Assembly (NCBI RefSeq): GCF_900543425.1
Contig: NZ_UQRQ01000006.1
Coordinates: 112,324 to 176,323, forward strand
Length of the DNA: 64,000 nucleotides
Direction: 5' to 3'
DNA from: an uncultured Sanguibacteroides sp.
GTDB taxonomy: Bacteria; Bacteroidota; Bacteroidia; Bacteroidales; Marinifilaceae
In this document: positions 1-7,528 of the stretch, in pieces
How positions within the stretch are numbered: position 1 is the first letter of the stretch
How the letters are laid out: every line of letters begins with the position of its first letter
Translations under genes and position numbers: made by a program
The notes under the pieces: model-generated
The model's database searches: none
Told to the model about the DNA's origin: nothing
What the model saw: the letters and a program-made list of their open reading frames with translations, nothing else

Positions 1-14
1 TCGCCTCTTTGACG

Positions 15-22
15 CAAAGATA
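15..22 (-). promoter_or_regulatory. Possible -7 box for a gene off the left edge
   Basis: The minus strand reads TATCTTTG, a perfect match to the Bacteroidota -7 consensus TAnnTTTG. It points out of the window to the left. I see no TTTG at the usual upstream distance, so the assignment is weak. Confidence 0.25.
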
Positions 23-104
23 AGGGTTCGGTTACATATTAGGAAGTCTTATTTCTAAGGAATTTTTTTGAAGAAAACATCCATTTACTTGTAACCAAAG
101 CAGG

Positions 105-590
105 ATGACGGCGTCAAAAGAGCGAAGAAAATATAAATTGTTAAATCATAAAGTTATGAATGGGTTATTAGTTTTGTTAGGTTTTGTTTCGTTCTTTCTG
201 TTGATCTATAAATTGTTTGAGTTGTATGCCAGAAGACGCGAACGCTTATTGGTGCTTGATAAGATTGAAGTGCTTGGTAAAGCTGAATGGTCAGGCAAAA
301 AACTTCAATTGCCGGGTTTTTCCAGTTTCTCGTTTAGTGCCCTAAAAGGAGGCTGCTTGTTGATCGGCTTGGGGTTGGGTATCTTTATTGCTTTTTTGAT
401 CTGTTCCTTAGGTTTTGACTTGTATGCTCCGGGCAATGACAGTTTTTTGAACATGAAAATAGAAACTGTCATTTATAGTGCCTCTGTTCTTTTGTTCGGT
501 GGTATAGGGTTATTGGCCGCTTTTGTATTAGAATTAAGAATGGAACGCAAGGAGCGGGAAAATAACAGTTCCCCAAAGCAAATGGAGTAG
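105..590 (+). CDS. Small membrane protein, DUF6249-like
   Basis: A 161-residue protein with a basic N-terminus and three hydrophobic segments at about residues 19-37, 82-102 and 122-142. A short RRRERL stretch follows the first segment, and the C-terminus is charged. The pattern of one helix, a charged linker, then a glycine-rich helix pair (LIGLGLG and LLFGGIGLL) resembles the DUF6249 proteins that often accompany sigma factors in Bacteroidota; this is recognition by eye, not a profile match. Its function is unknown. The ATG at 105 follows AGG directly; an alternative ATG lies at 156. A strong terminator follows, so it is probably the last gene of a transcript that starts near or left of the window edge. 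Confidence 0.6.
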   Translation: MTASKERRKYKLLNHKVMNGLLVLLGFVSFFLLIYKLFELYARRRERLLVLDKIEVLGKAEWSGKKLQLPGFSSFSFSALKGGCLLIGLGLGIFIAFLICSLGFDLYAPGNDSFLNMKIETVIYSASVLLFGGIGLLAAFVLELRMERKERENNSSPKQME

Positions 591-619
591 GATTTAAAAC
601 GTGCGTTCGCTTTTATAGG

Positions 620-656
620 AAAGATCGTGATTCGACCAATCACGATCTTTTTCTTT
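620..656 (+). terminator. Rho-independent terminator
   Basis: A perfect 13-bp stem (620-632 with 638-650) and 5-nt loop are followed by TTCTTTT. It ends the transcript of the small membrane protein and insulates the repressor/sensor operon downstream. Confidence 0.8.
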
Positions 657-708
657 TATGGACAGAGGGAAATACTGTATTTTTTGTTATGGAATATAAA
701 AGTCTATC

Positions 709-746
709 TTATCGTTAAAAAATCTTTTTTGGTTTTTTAACGATAA
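709..746. repeat. 14-bp perfect inverted repeat
   Basis: Arms 709-722 and 733-746 (core TTATCGTTAAAAAA) flank a 10-nt loop. It is AT-rich and lies between the terminator at 620 and the operator at 757. It could be a second regulator site or a weak hairpin; the sequence does not decide. Confidence 0.6.
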
Positions 747-756
747 AAATTAGTTT

Positions 757-782
757 AGTAACTAAAACTTTTAGTTACTTTG
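757..782 (+). promoter_or_regulatory. Palindromic operator overlapping a promoter
   Basis: AGTAACTAAAA (757-767) and TTTTAGTTACT (769-779) form a perfect palindrome around one base. Its right end merges into TTACTTTG (775-782), one base off the TAnnTTTG -7 consensus and 20 nt from the ATG of the BlaI-like gene. BlaI/MecI repressors bind short palindromes over their own promoters, so autoregulation is the natural reading. The palindrome is seen; the binding is inferred. Confidence 0.65.
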
Positions 783-801
783 TAATAAAGGAATTGAAAT
801 T

Positions 802-1167
802 ATGAAAGGGTTAACGAACAAAGAAGAAGAAATCATGAGTCTTTTCTGGGCGAAAGGACCATTATTCGTGAAGCAGTTACTTGCTTTTTATGATGAACCC
901 AAGCCGCATTTTAACACGCTTTCGACCATTGTCAGGGGGTTGGAGGAAAAAGGTTTTTTGAGTCATGAAACCTATGGAAATACTTATCAATATTATGCGG
1001 TTATCGGAGAAGAGGAGTTCAGGAAGGGAACATTGAAAAATGTTATCAGTAAATACTTTAATAATTCATACTTGAATGTAGTCTCTTCGTTGGTAGAGGA
1101 GGATGATATTTCATTGGATGAGTTGAAATACTTAATAGATAAGGTAGAGAAAGCGCATAAAAAGTAA
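802..1167 (+). CDS. BlaI/MecI/CopY-family transcriptional repressor
   Basis: The 121-residue length is right for the family. The N-terminal 70 residues form a winged helix-turn-helix (LTNKEEEIMSLFW, then TLSTIVRGLEEKGFL as recognition helix, then the wing), and the helical C-terminus (about 75-118) is the dimerisation and cleavage part. In the family the repressor leaves its operator after the partner M56 membrane protease is activated. It is 18 nt upstream of such a protease gene, so the two are probably one operon, and a palindrome lies just upstream. Nothing in the window is a beta-lactamase, so the signal is more likely general envelope stress than an antibiotic. Confidence 0.9.
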   Translation: MKGLTNKEEEIMSLFWAKGPLFVKQLLAFYDEPKPHFNTLSTIVRGLEEKGFLSHETYGNTYQYYAVIGEEEFRKGTLKNVISKYFNNSYLNVVSSLVEEDDISLDELKYLIDKVEKAHKK

Positions 1168-1185
1168 ATTCTAAAAATTGGAATT

Positions 1186-3321
1186 ATGGGTTCTTTTTTC
1201 GTCTACATATTGAAAATGGCATTCAGCCTGATTCTTTTTTATCTTTTCTATCGTTTATTACTTGGAAAAGAGACTTTTCACCGTTTTAACCGGATTGCTC
1301 TTTTGGGTATTCTTATGTTGTCTTTATGCATTCCTTTTTGGGAAATTTCCGATGAGAATAATCCGGGGAGAGAAGAAAAGATAACGGGAGTACCGTTTGT
1401 TCCGACGTTGACTTCATCTACTACGCTACAGGAAGATATTGTATATCCGGTATTGAATATTCCTGTGGAGGTTGTGGAGAGTGAAAGTGTACCGTTTGGG
1501 TTGATATGTTTATTGGTCATTTATTGGTGTGGTGTTATTTTCTTTGTAGGACGTCATCTTTGTATCTTATTCCGGCTTTTCTATTTTATACATATCGGGC
1601 GGAAAGAGCGAATGCCGGATGGGATCACGTTGATTGTACATCGGCGGAATGTTTCTCCTTTTAGTTGGATAAAATACATTGTGATTTCGCAAAAAGATTT
1701 GGAGGAAAACGGACGTGAAATTCTGATTCATGAAATGGCTCATATTCGTAAACGGCATTCCATCGATTTGTTATTAGCCGATATCGCTATTTTTTTCCAA
1801 TGGTTTAATCCGGCTTCTTGGTTGCTAAAACAAGAGCTGAAGAATATCCACGAATATGAGGCGGACGATGCCGTGCTTCATGAAGGGGTGGATGCAAAAC
1901 AATATCAGTTATTATTAATAAAGAAAGCTGCCGGCACAAGGCTCTACTCTATGGCCAACAGCTTTAATCACAGTAAACTTAAAAAACGTATCACTATGAT
2001 GTTAAAAGAAAAATCCAGTCCGTGGGCACGTTTGAAGTATCTCTATGTACTTCCGTTAGCTGCACTCAGTATGGCGGCTTTTGCCCGTCCTGAAATCTCT
2101 AATGAATTAAAGGAGATTTCCACCGTCAAAGTTAATGATTTACTTTCGATTTCGGAAATCGACAAAGAAAATAATGCTATTTCTGCTGCCTTTGTTTATC
2201 CTAGGTTTTCCGATTCTTTGGCTGATAAAGAGTATATTACCAAGTTAAGGGAGATGATCTCTTTGTTGGAAAAAAGACAAAAAGAAGCTGCCAAGTCAGG
2301 AAAGAAGGGTGCCTCTTCTAAGTCGAGTGCGGTCATCGATAGTATGACAAGAGAAATGATGGTTCGGATGGAAACGGAATTCGGACCTCTTACAGATGAG
2401 CGCATAAAAATATTTTTTGAGGGTGAGGGATCGAATCCGGCCGTGCAAACTGAAACAATCGTCATGAGAAAAGATCCGAGAGCCCAGCTTTTCCTGAAAA
2501 AATCAGAAGGTTCTCGAGAAAAACAGGGAGAGAAAGGTGAAAGAAAGAAGGTATCTTTTTATAGAACCACCTATATGAATCCGTCAGATTCCGTAATGGT
2601 AGAGTATGTGATACTCGGTAGTATAGATACCGAACAAGTAAAATATAGAAATATAATGCTTCAAAAACAGAACCAAAGGTTAACGGATAGGGGAGTAATT
2701 GTTTTAAAGTCAGATACCCTTGTTCGCACTCCCGGCGTTGCGATAGAAAATATTAGAATAACTTCGAGCGGAGTAGCCGAATCGGATTCTCTTTATAGGG
2801 AGTTTTTTTATACTGTTACTCCCGATACGCTGATACCTGCCGTAAAGATAGCAAAAATGAATTCGATGGATGCTTTCTTCTATGAGGATGTTGCTGCTAA
2901 TAAACTGAGACGAGAGCTTCATAACGAAAAGATAACAAAAGGAGAGTATCCTTTATTTTATATTGACAACAAAAGAGCGACATATAACGATGTGATTAAC
3001 TTAGATATGGATCTTGTAAAGAATATCACTATTTTAAAGGATAAAGCGGCTATTGACCAGTATGGTAAAAAAGCTAAAAATGGAGTAGTCCTTATTTCTC
3101 TTGGAGACGGAACAGAGATGGGCGTAATGAAAAATTTGTATCGCTCGCTTCAGGCAAATTATTTAGCTAAAGATGCCGTTTTTTACTTGAATGGAAAGAA
3201 GATTTCCGGGGAAAAACTAAAGAACGTAAACTTATCTTACGATCAAATCGAATCCATCAATATGTCGGCTACCAAGGACGGGAAAAAAGTTTTCCGTGTA
3301 GAAACCGATAAAAAGAAATAA
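1186..3321 (+). CDS. M56 (BlaR1/MecR1-type) membrane metalloprotease with TonB-plug-like tail
   Basis: A 711-residue integral membrane protein. Predicted membrane helices lie near residues 2-25, 35-50, 100-130 and 285-305. The zinc site HEMAH (182-186) with a downstream EYEAD (E225) defines a gluzincin of the M56 family. Beyond about residue 310 the periplasmic part is not a penicillin-binding sensor as in BlaR1. It contains two segments that look like SusC/TonB plug loops: ITILKDKAAIDQYGKKAKNG near 614-640 and a degenerate copy (YLNGKKISG ... DQIESINM) at about 665-700. It is expected to cleave or inactivate the BlaI-like repressor when its outer domain senses a signal. It is co-transcribed with the repressor; a hairpin follows. 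The ligand is unknown. Confidence 0.88.
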   Translation: MGSFFVYILKMAFSLILFYLFYRLLLGKETFHRFNRIALLGILMLSLCIPFWEISDENNPGREEKITGVPFVPTLTSSTTLQEDIVYPVLNIPVEVVESESVPFGLICLLVIYWCGVIFFVGRHLCILFRLFYFIHIGRKERMPDGITLIVHRRNVSPFSWIKYIVISQKDLEENGREILIHEMAHIRKRHSIDLLLADIAIFFQWFNPASWLLKQELKNIHEYEADDAVLHEGVDAKQYQLLLIKKAAGTRLYSMANSFNHSKLKKRITMMLKEKSSPWARLKYLYVLPLAALSMAAFARPEISNELKEISTVKVNDLLSISEIDKENNAISAAFVYPRFSDSLADKEYITKLREMISLLEKRQKEAAKSGKKGASSKSSAVIDSMTREMMVRMETEFGPLTDERIKIFFEGEGSNPAVQTETIVMRKDPRAQLFLKKSEGSREKQGEKGERKKVSFYRTTYMNPSDSVMVEYVILGSIDTEQVKYRNIMLQKQNQRLTDRGVIVLKSDTLVRTPGVAIENIRITSSGVAESDSLYREFFYTVTPDTLIPAVKIAKMNSMDAFFYEDVAANKLRRELHNEKITKGEYPLFYIDNKRATYNDVINLDMDLVKNITILKDKAAIDQYGKKAKNGVVLISLGDGTEMGVMKNLYRSLQANYLAKDAVFYLNGKKISGEKLKNVNLSYDQIESINMSATKDGKKVFRVETDKKK

Positions 3322-3340
3322 ATCAGTTTTTTCTTGTGAT

Positions 3341-3374
3341 TCAGCCTACCACAAAGTACACTGTGGTAGGCTGA
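3341..3374. terminator. Hairpin between convergent genes
   Basis: A perfect 13-bp stem (3341-3353 with 3362-3374, arm TCAGCCTACCACA) and 8-nt loop lie between the plus-strand protease gene and the minus-strand GGGtGRT gene. No long T-run follows on either side, so it is a probable bidirectional terminator of moderate strength. Confidence 0.65.
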
Positions 3375-3461
3375 TTATCTACAATTTACAATCGTCACTC
3401 TACAATTAAAATAGCATATTGTACCCGTCCCTGTGGGTTATTCCGAATTTACAATTGTTGA

Positions 3462-4457
3462 TTATTTCGTTTCTTCGATAGCGACGGCAACGGCTACAGT
3501 TGCTCCGACCATGGGATTGTTTCCCATACCGAGGAATCCCATCATCTCCACGTGAGCGGGTACGGAAGAGGAACCGGCAAATTGGGCATCTCCGTGCATG
3601 CGACCGAGGGTGTCGGTAAAGCCGTAGCTGGCAGGGCCAGCTGCCATGTTATCAGGATGAAGGGTACGTCCGGTACCACCTCCGGAAGCTACTGAAAAAT
3701 ATTTTCTTCCGGTTTCCATACACTCTTTTTTGTAGGTTCCGGCTACCGGATGTTGAAAACGAGTAGGGTTTGTTGAGTTACCTGTAATGGAAACATCCAC
3801 TCCTTCGTGACGCATGATAGCTACTCCTTCGCGAACATCGTCTGCCCCGTAGCATTTTACTTGGGCTCGTTCGCCTTTGGAATAGGCTTTTTCTTTTACG
3901 ATTTTCAATTCTCCGGAATAGTAATCGAATTCTGTTTGAACATAGGTGAAGCCGTTGATACGAGAGATAATCATGGCGGCGTCTTTTCCCAAGCCGTTTA
4001 AAATGACTTTCAGCGGTTGTTTACGTACCTTATTGGCCGATTTGGCAATACCGATGGCTCCTTCTGCAGCTGCAAACGATTCGTGTCCGGCTAAGAAGGC
4101 AAAACACTTTGTCTCTTCCCGAAGCAACATGGCTGCCAGGTTTCCGTGTCCTAATCCTACCTTCCGATCGGCGGCAACGGAACCGGGAATGCAGAATGCT
4201 TGCAATCCTTCTCCGATAGCTTCTGCTGCTTCCGCTGCCTTTGTGCAACCTTTTCTGATGGCAATGGCTGCTCCCACCACATAAGCCCACGCTGCATTTT
4301 CGAAAGCAATGGGTTGAATTTCTTTACACATTTTGTAAGGATCGATTCCTCTTGCATCGCATATCGCTTTCGCTTCTTCGATGTCTTTTATATTGTAATG
4401 GTTTAAAACCGCGTTAATCTGATTAATCCGGCGGTCGTAACTTTCAAATAAAGCCAT
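3462..4457 (-). CDS. GGGtGRT protein
   Basis: A 331-residue cytosolic protein carrying the family signature GGGTGRT followed by LHPDNMAAGP near residue 260. The remainder is glycine- and alanine-rich with several conserved-looking His, Asp and Cys residues. The family is named for this motif, and its biochemical role is not established as far as I know. Homologues typically sit next to the NifU-like gene found here upstream (4551-5243), which suggests a shared metal or Fe-S related role. The two genes are 93 nt apart on the same strand, and the gap holds degenerate TCTGTGATT repeats. No signal peptide or membrane helix is visible. Confidence 0.85.
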   Translation of the reverse strand: MALFESYDRRINQINAVLNHYNIKDIEEAKAICDARGIDPYKMCKEIQPIAFENAAWAYVVGAAIAIRKGCTKAAEAAEAIGEGLQAFCIPGSVAADRKVGLGHGNLAAMLLREETKCFAFLAGHESFAAAEGAIGIAKSANKVRKQPLKVILNGLGKDAAMIISRINGFTYVQTEFDYYSGELKIVKEKAYSKGERAQVKCYGADDVREGVAIMRHEGVDVSITGNSTNPTRFQHPVAGTYKKECMETGRKYFSVASGGGTGRTLHPDNMAAGPASYGFTDTLGRMHGDAQFAGSSSVPAHVEMMGFLGMGNNPMVGATVAVAVAIEETK

Positions 4458-4550
4458 GTTGATTTTTATTATTCTGTGATTTTGTGATTACCTGATTCTG
4501 TGATTTGTTGTAATCTGTAATTACTTAATCTCATAATCAATTAATCGTTT

Positions 4551-5243
4551 TTATTCGTGTCTCGGATCGATGTATTGGGTAGCTTCGGCGAAACGACCGT
4601 AAGATCCTTTTGCTTTTTCGAGTGCCTCTTTGGGTTCGATACCTTTCTTCAACATATCGGTGAATTTTCCGAGGTGGATAAATTCGTAGCCGATGACTTC
4701 ACCTTCTTCGTCTAATCCCATGCGGGTAACGTATCCTTCAGCCATTTCCAAGTAACGAGTTCCTTTAGCCCGTGTTCCGAACATGGTTCCTACCTGACTG
4801 CGAAGTCCTTTTCCTAAATCTTCCAGGCTGGCTCCGATAGGAAGACCTCCTTCGGAGAAAGCGCTTTGACTGCGCCCGTAAACGATTTGCAGGAAGAGTT
4901 CTCGCATTGCCGTGTTGATAGCATCACAAACTAAATCAGTATTTAAGGCTTCCAATAACGTTTTTCCCGGAAGAATTTCCGAAGCCATGGCCGCAGAATG
5001 AGTCATACCGGAACAACCGATGGTCTCTACCAATGCCTCTTCGATAATCCCTTCTTTGATGTTCAGGGTCAGCTTACAAGCTCCCTGTTGGGGAGCACAC
5101 CAACCGATCCCGTGTGTCAGGCCGGAAATGTCTTTGATCTCTTTTGAACGTACCCATTTCCCTTCTTCCGGAATGGGAGCCGGACCGTGATCCGGTCCTT
5201 TTTTCACAACACACATGTGCTGTACCTCTTGTGAGTAAATCAT
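4551..5243 (-). CDS. Iron-sulfur cluster assembly scaffold-like (NifU N-terminal type) protein
   Basis: A 230-residue cytosolic protein. Cysteines in GWCAPQQGACKL and TIGCSGMTHS resemble the cluster ligand positions of IscU/NifU N-terminal domains, but the protein is longer than IscU, with an extra C-terminal helical part ending TQYIDPRHE. The start at 5243 (MIYSQEV) is preferred; an alternative ATG encodes MCVVKK at 5216. It is the first gene of a two-gene unit with the GGGtGRT gene and has its own -7 box at 5297-5304. Scaffold function is family inference; no desulfurase or transfer partner is nearby. Confidence 0.75.
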   Translation of the reverse strand: MIYSQEVQHMCVVKKGPDHGPAPIPEEGKWVRSKEIKDISGLTHGIGWCAPQQGACKLTLNIKEGIIEEALVETIGCSGMTHSAAMASEILPGKTLLEALNTDLVCDAINTAMRELFLQIVYGRSQSAFSEGGLPIGASLEDLGKGLRSQVGTMFGTRAKGTRYLEMAEGYVTRMGLDEEGEVIGYEFIHLGKFTDMLKKGIEPKEALEKAKGSYGRFAEATQYIDPRHE

Positions 5244-5296
5244 GTTTCGTTTGATTAAAATATCGTTATTATATTCTTGTTTTTAAGATACGCGGG

Positions 5297-5304
5297 CAAA
5301 AGTA
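5297..5304 (-). promoter_or_regulatory. -7 promoter box for the Fe-S scaffold / GGGtGRT unit
   Basis: The minus strand reads TACTTTTG, a full match to TAnnTTTG, 53 nt upstream of the ATG at 5243. No clear -33 box is seen. Confidence 0.6.
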
Positions 5305-5423
5305 GTACAATTGTTTAGATTAAAAAATATCTTATATAACATATAATTGTGCATACGTTTGCGATATAACTTTTTGATAATATGATAGATATGTAGAACG
5401 AACAAGATCGTTCAGTATCTCAA

Positions 5424-5576
5424 AAAACGAACGATTATAAAGATACAAAACTAAACAAAATTTCTCATTATGCAATATTTACATGCGATGTTTATATGAT
5501 TAACAATCAAAATATTACATTATTGAACAACAAACCACGGTCTACTTATACTGCCATCTCAAAAAAGGTTCGTTTT
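5424..5576. promoter_or_regulatory. Candidate invertible promoter region upstream of the cassette I sigma gene
   Basis: AAAACGAAC (5424-5432) and GTTCGTTTT (5568-5576) are 9-bp inverted repeats with further partial matches outside (CTC..AAAACGAAC on both). They share the GTTCGT core with the better repeat at 59093-59233. The 135-bp interior carries TAGTTTTG on the minus strand (5446-5453), a full TAnnTTTG match pointing away from the sigma gene. Inversion would place it at about 5547-5554 pointing toward that gene. Additional copies of the core (GAACGAAC at 5397, GATCGTTC at 5406) blur the left boundary. This is the main content of the 394-bp gap between 5243 and 5638. Confidence 0.45.
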
Positions 5577-5637
5577 AAGAGTCTGATGTTACATTGGCTG
5601 TCAGGATGTTGTTTTATTAAAGATAAGGGAAAATTTC

Positions 5638-6186
5638 ATGTATTCGTCTGTATATAAGATAAAGATAGAAGATAAGGCCGTATTTAAAAGTCTGTTCAAC
5701 GATTTTTTCGTGACCTTGTGTCTTTTTGCGGAGAGATACGTGGAAGAACCTGAAATGGCGGCCGATATTGTACAGGAAAGTTTCGTTAAATTATGGCAGA
5801 ATCGAAAGAATTTTAATTACTTACATCAGGTGAAATCTTTTTTATACGTATCTGTCCGAAATTTGGCCCTCAATGAAATAAAGCATAAACGTGTGGAGGA
5901 GGCTTATCGGGATTGGGCGGGAGAGGGTTTCCGACTTTGGGGGGAAGAGGTAATAGAAGAGGAGAGTTATCGGTTGCTGATGCAAGCGATTCAAAAATTA
6001 CCGGCGCAGTGCCGGCGGGTGATTATGTTGGCCATGGAAGGCAAGGCGAATAAAGAGATTGCCGAAGAATTGGGAGTATCGGACGGTACGGTACACTCTT
6101 TAAAAAAGACGGCTTATAGACGTTTGCGAGAAGATTTAAAGCATTATTTTTATTTGTTTATCTTATTGATGCACAGTGTTCAATAA
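5638..6186 (+). CDS. ECF RNA polymerase sigma factor (cassette I)
   Basis: A 182-residue sigma-70 family protein of ECF size. Region 2 spans about 15-80 (ADIVQESFVKLWQNR is the conserved 2.2-2.4 stretch), and region 4 spans about 110-165 with the helix-turn-helix AEELGVSDGTVHSLKK. The hydrophobic C-terminus (YFYLFILLMHSV) is usual for Bacteroidota SusCD-linked sigma factors. It is followed after 74 nt by its FecR-type anti-sigma gene, so it should direct transcription of this cassette when released. A candidate invertible promoter region lies upstream (5424-5576). Confidence 0.93.
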   Translation: MYSSVYKIKIEDKAVFKSLFNDFFVTLCLFAERYVEEPEMAADIVQESFVKLWQNRKNFNYLHQVKSFLYVSVRNLALNEIKHKRVEEAYRDWAGEGFRLWGEEVIEEESYRLLMQAIQKLPAQCRRVIMLAMEGKANKEIAEELGVSDGTVHSLKKTAYRRLREDLKHYFYLFILLMHSVQ

Positions 6187-6260
6187 AAAAACTGCAAAAA
6201 AAAATTATTTTTAACTACCCCATTTTTGACTTTCAGTTGTTATAGAGAAAAACTGAAAAA

Positions 6261-7448
6261 ATGTTACATCGGGAATTTGATATTGCTTCTTTCATCGCAA
6301 AATCGTTAGCCGGAACAATGAGCGAGGAGGAACATGCTTTATTGGAAGCATGGAAAGAGGAGGATATTGCCCATCGGCGATTATTCGAAAGATTATCTTC
6401 TCCCGAAAATTTGGCCCGTAGAAACGAGCATGCCGAACGTTACCGGAAATTACAACGTTGGAAAGATCTGGAGAAACGAATAGACAATCGGCGGTTTGTA
6501 ACGGTAAGGAGAGTGACGACCTATGCGGCTTTATTGATTGTTTTATTTGTAGCATCCTATTTTGTTTTTCGTTTGCCTGAAGGACCGAATGAAAAGGTCG
6601 GACAAGCCCGGCTTATTCGTCCGGGTGAAGCTAAAGCTGTCTTGGTTTTAGCCGACGGGCAGCATGTTACATTGGAAACCCGTTCCTCTTTTACTCTTCA
6701 GGAATCCGATGGGACGGTAATTTGTAAAGACTCTTCCGTGTTGGATTATCGGGGGAAGAATGAAAGAGAAACGACCGGAGAAGAGGTTATATATAATACG
6801 ATAAAAACCCCTCTTGGGGGAGAATATTTTTTAGTGTTGAGTGACGGTAGCCGAGTACATCTTAATGCCATGAGTTCCTTGCGTTTCCCGGTTCGATTCA
6901 CGCGAGAGAGACGGGAAGTTGAATTAACCGGGGAGGCTTATTTTGAGGTAGAAAAGGATAATCGTCTTTTTGTAGTGACGACCGGAGAAACGTCAACGGA
7001 AGTATTAGGTACGAAATTTAATGTTTCTGCTTACCCGGAGGATGAAGAGGTAAAAACAACATTAATATGCGGGAGCGTCCGTTTTACGGCGAAGGTTCGG
7101 GGAAGATCATTCCTTCTGAAACCTTCGGAGCAGGTCAGTTTTAATAAATTGTCCGGAGAAGCAAAAGTGGAAGAGGTAGATGTAGCTGATTTTATTGCCT
7201 GGAAAGAGGGATTGTTTCGTTTTAAAGATTGGCGGTTGGAAGAGATCATGGAGCAGTTAGCCAGGTGGTATGATATGAAGGTTGAATTCCGGGAAGAAGC
7301 TTTAAAAGATATCCGGTTCGGTTGTTGTTTTAATCGTTACCGGGATATTACTCCGGTATTGGAGTTGCTCGAGGAGACTTGTAAAGTGAGGGTGAAGGTA
7401 GAGGGGGACACCGTCGTATTGGAAAAAGCGAATACTAAGACTAAATAA
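6261..7448 (+). CDS. FecR-family anti-sigma factor (cassette I)
   Basis: A 395-residue protein with a cytosolic N-terminal sigma-binding part (1-80), one membrane helix (about 86-104), a periplasmic FecR domain (about 180-285, with GGEYFLVLSDGSRVHLNA and GEAYFEV) and a C-terminal DUF4974-type domain (about 310-390, starting near FRFKDWRLEEIMEQLARWYD). It receives a signal from the N-terminal domain of a TonB-dependent transducer and controls the sigma factor. The adjacent SusC (7529) has no such signalling domain, while the second SusC (12451) does; see findings. Confidence 0.93.
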   Translation: MLHREFDIASFIAKSLAGTMSEEEHALLEAWKEEDIAHRRLFERLSSPENLARRNEHAERYRKLQRWKDLEKRIDNRRFVTVRRVTTYAALLIVLFVASYFVFRLPEGPNEKVGQARLIRPGEAKAVLVLADGQHVTLETRSSFTLQESDGTVICKDSSVLDYRGKNERETTGEEVIYNTIKTPLGGEYFLVLSDGSRVHLNAMSSLRFPVRFTRERREVELTGEAYFEVEKDNRLFVVTTGETSTEVLGTKFNVSAYPEDEEVKTTLICGSVRFTAKVRGRSFLLKPSEQVSFNKLSGEAKVEEVDVADFIAWKEGLFRFKDWRLEEIMEQLARWYDMKVEFREEALKDIRFGCCFNRYRDITPVLELLEETCKVRVKVEGDTVVLEKANTKTK

Positions 7449-7451
7449 AAA

Positions 7452-7503
7452 GCTACGTGATGCGGGAACATCGCGTAGCCCCAGTTCTTGTAAAACAAGA
7501 ACT
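7452..7503 (+). promoter_or_regulatory. Tandem hairpins between fecR and susC
   Basis: Stem 1 pairs 7452-7462 with 7469-7479 (11 bp, one G-T); stem 2 pairs 7483-7491 with 7495-7503 (9 bp, perfect, 3-nt loop). Both lie in the 80-nt gap before the chosen susC ATG at 7529. No T-run follows, so RNA processing, stabilisation or attenuation between the anti-sigma and receptor parts of the message is more likely than full termination. Confidence 0.5.
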
Positions 7504-7528
7504 TATGTTAAACTTAACACACAAAGTT

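Noticed and set aside
4458..4550. TCTGTGATT direct repeats between the GGGtGRT and Fe-S scaffold genes as a regulatory array
   Set aside because: The units are short, irregular and similar to other AT-rich spacers in the window (for example near 63540), so no site can be argued.
7457..7528. N-terminal extension of the first SusC from 7457
   Set aside because: It crosses two RNA hairpins and adds no signal or STN domain; the ATG at 7529 fits better.
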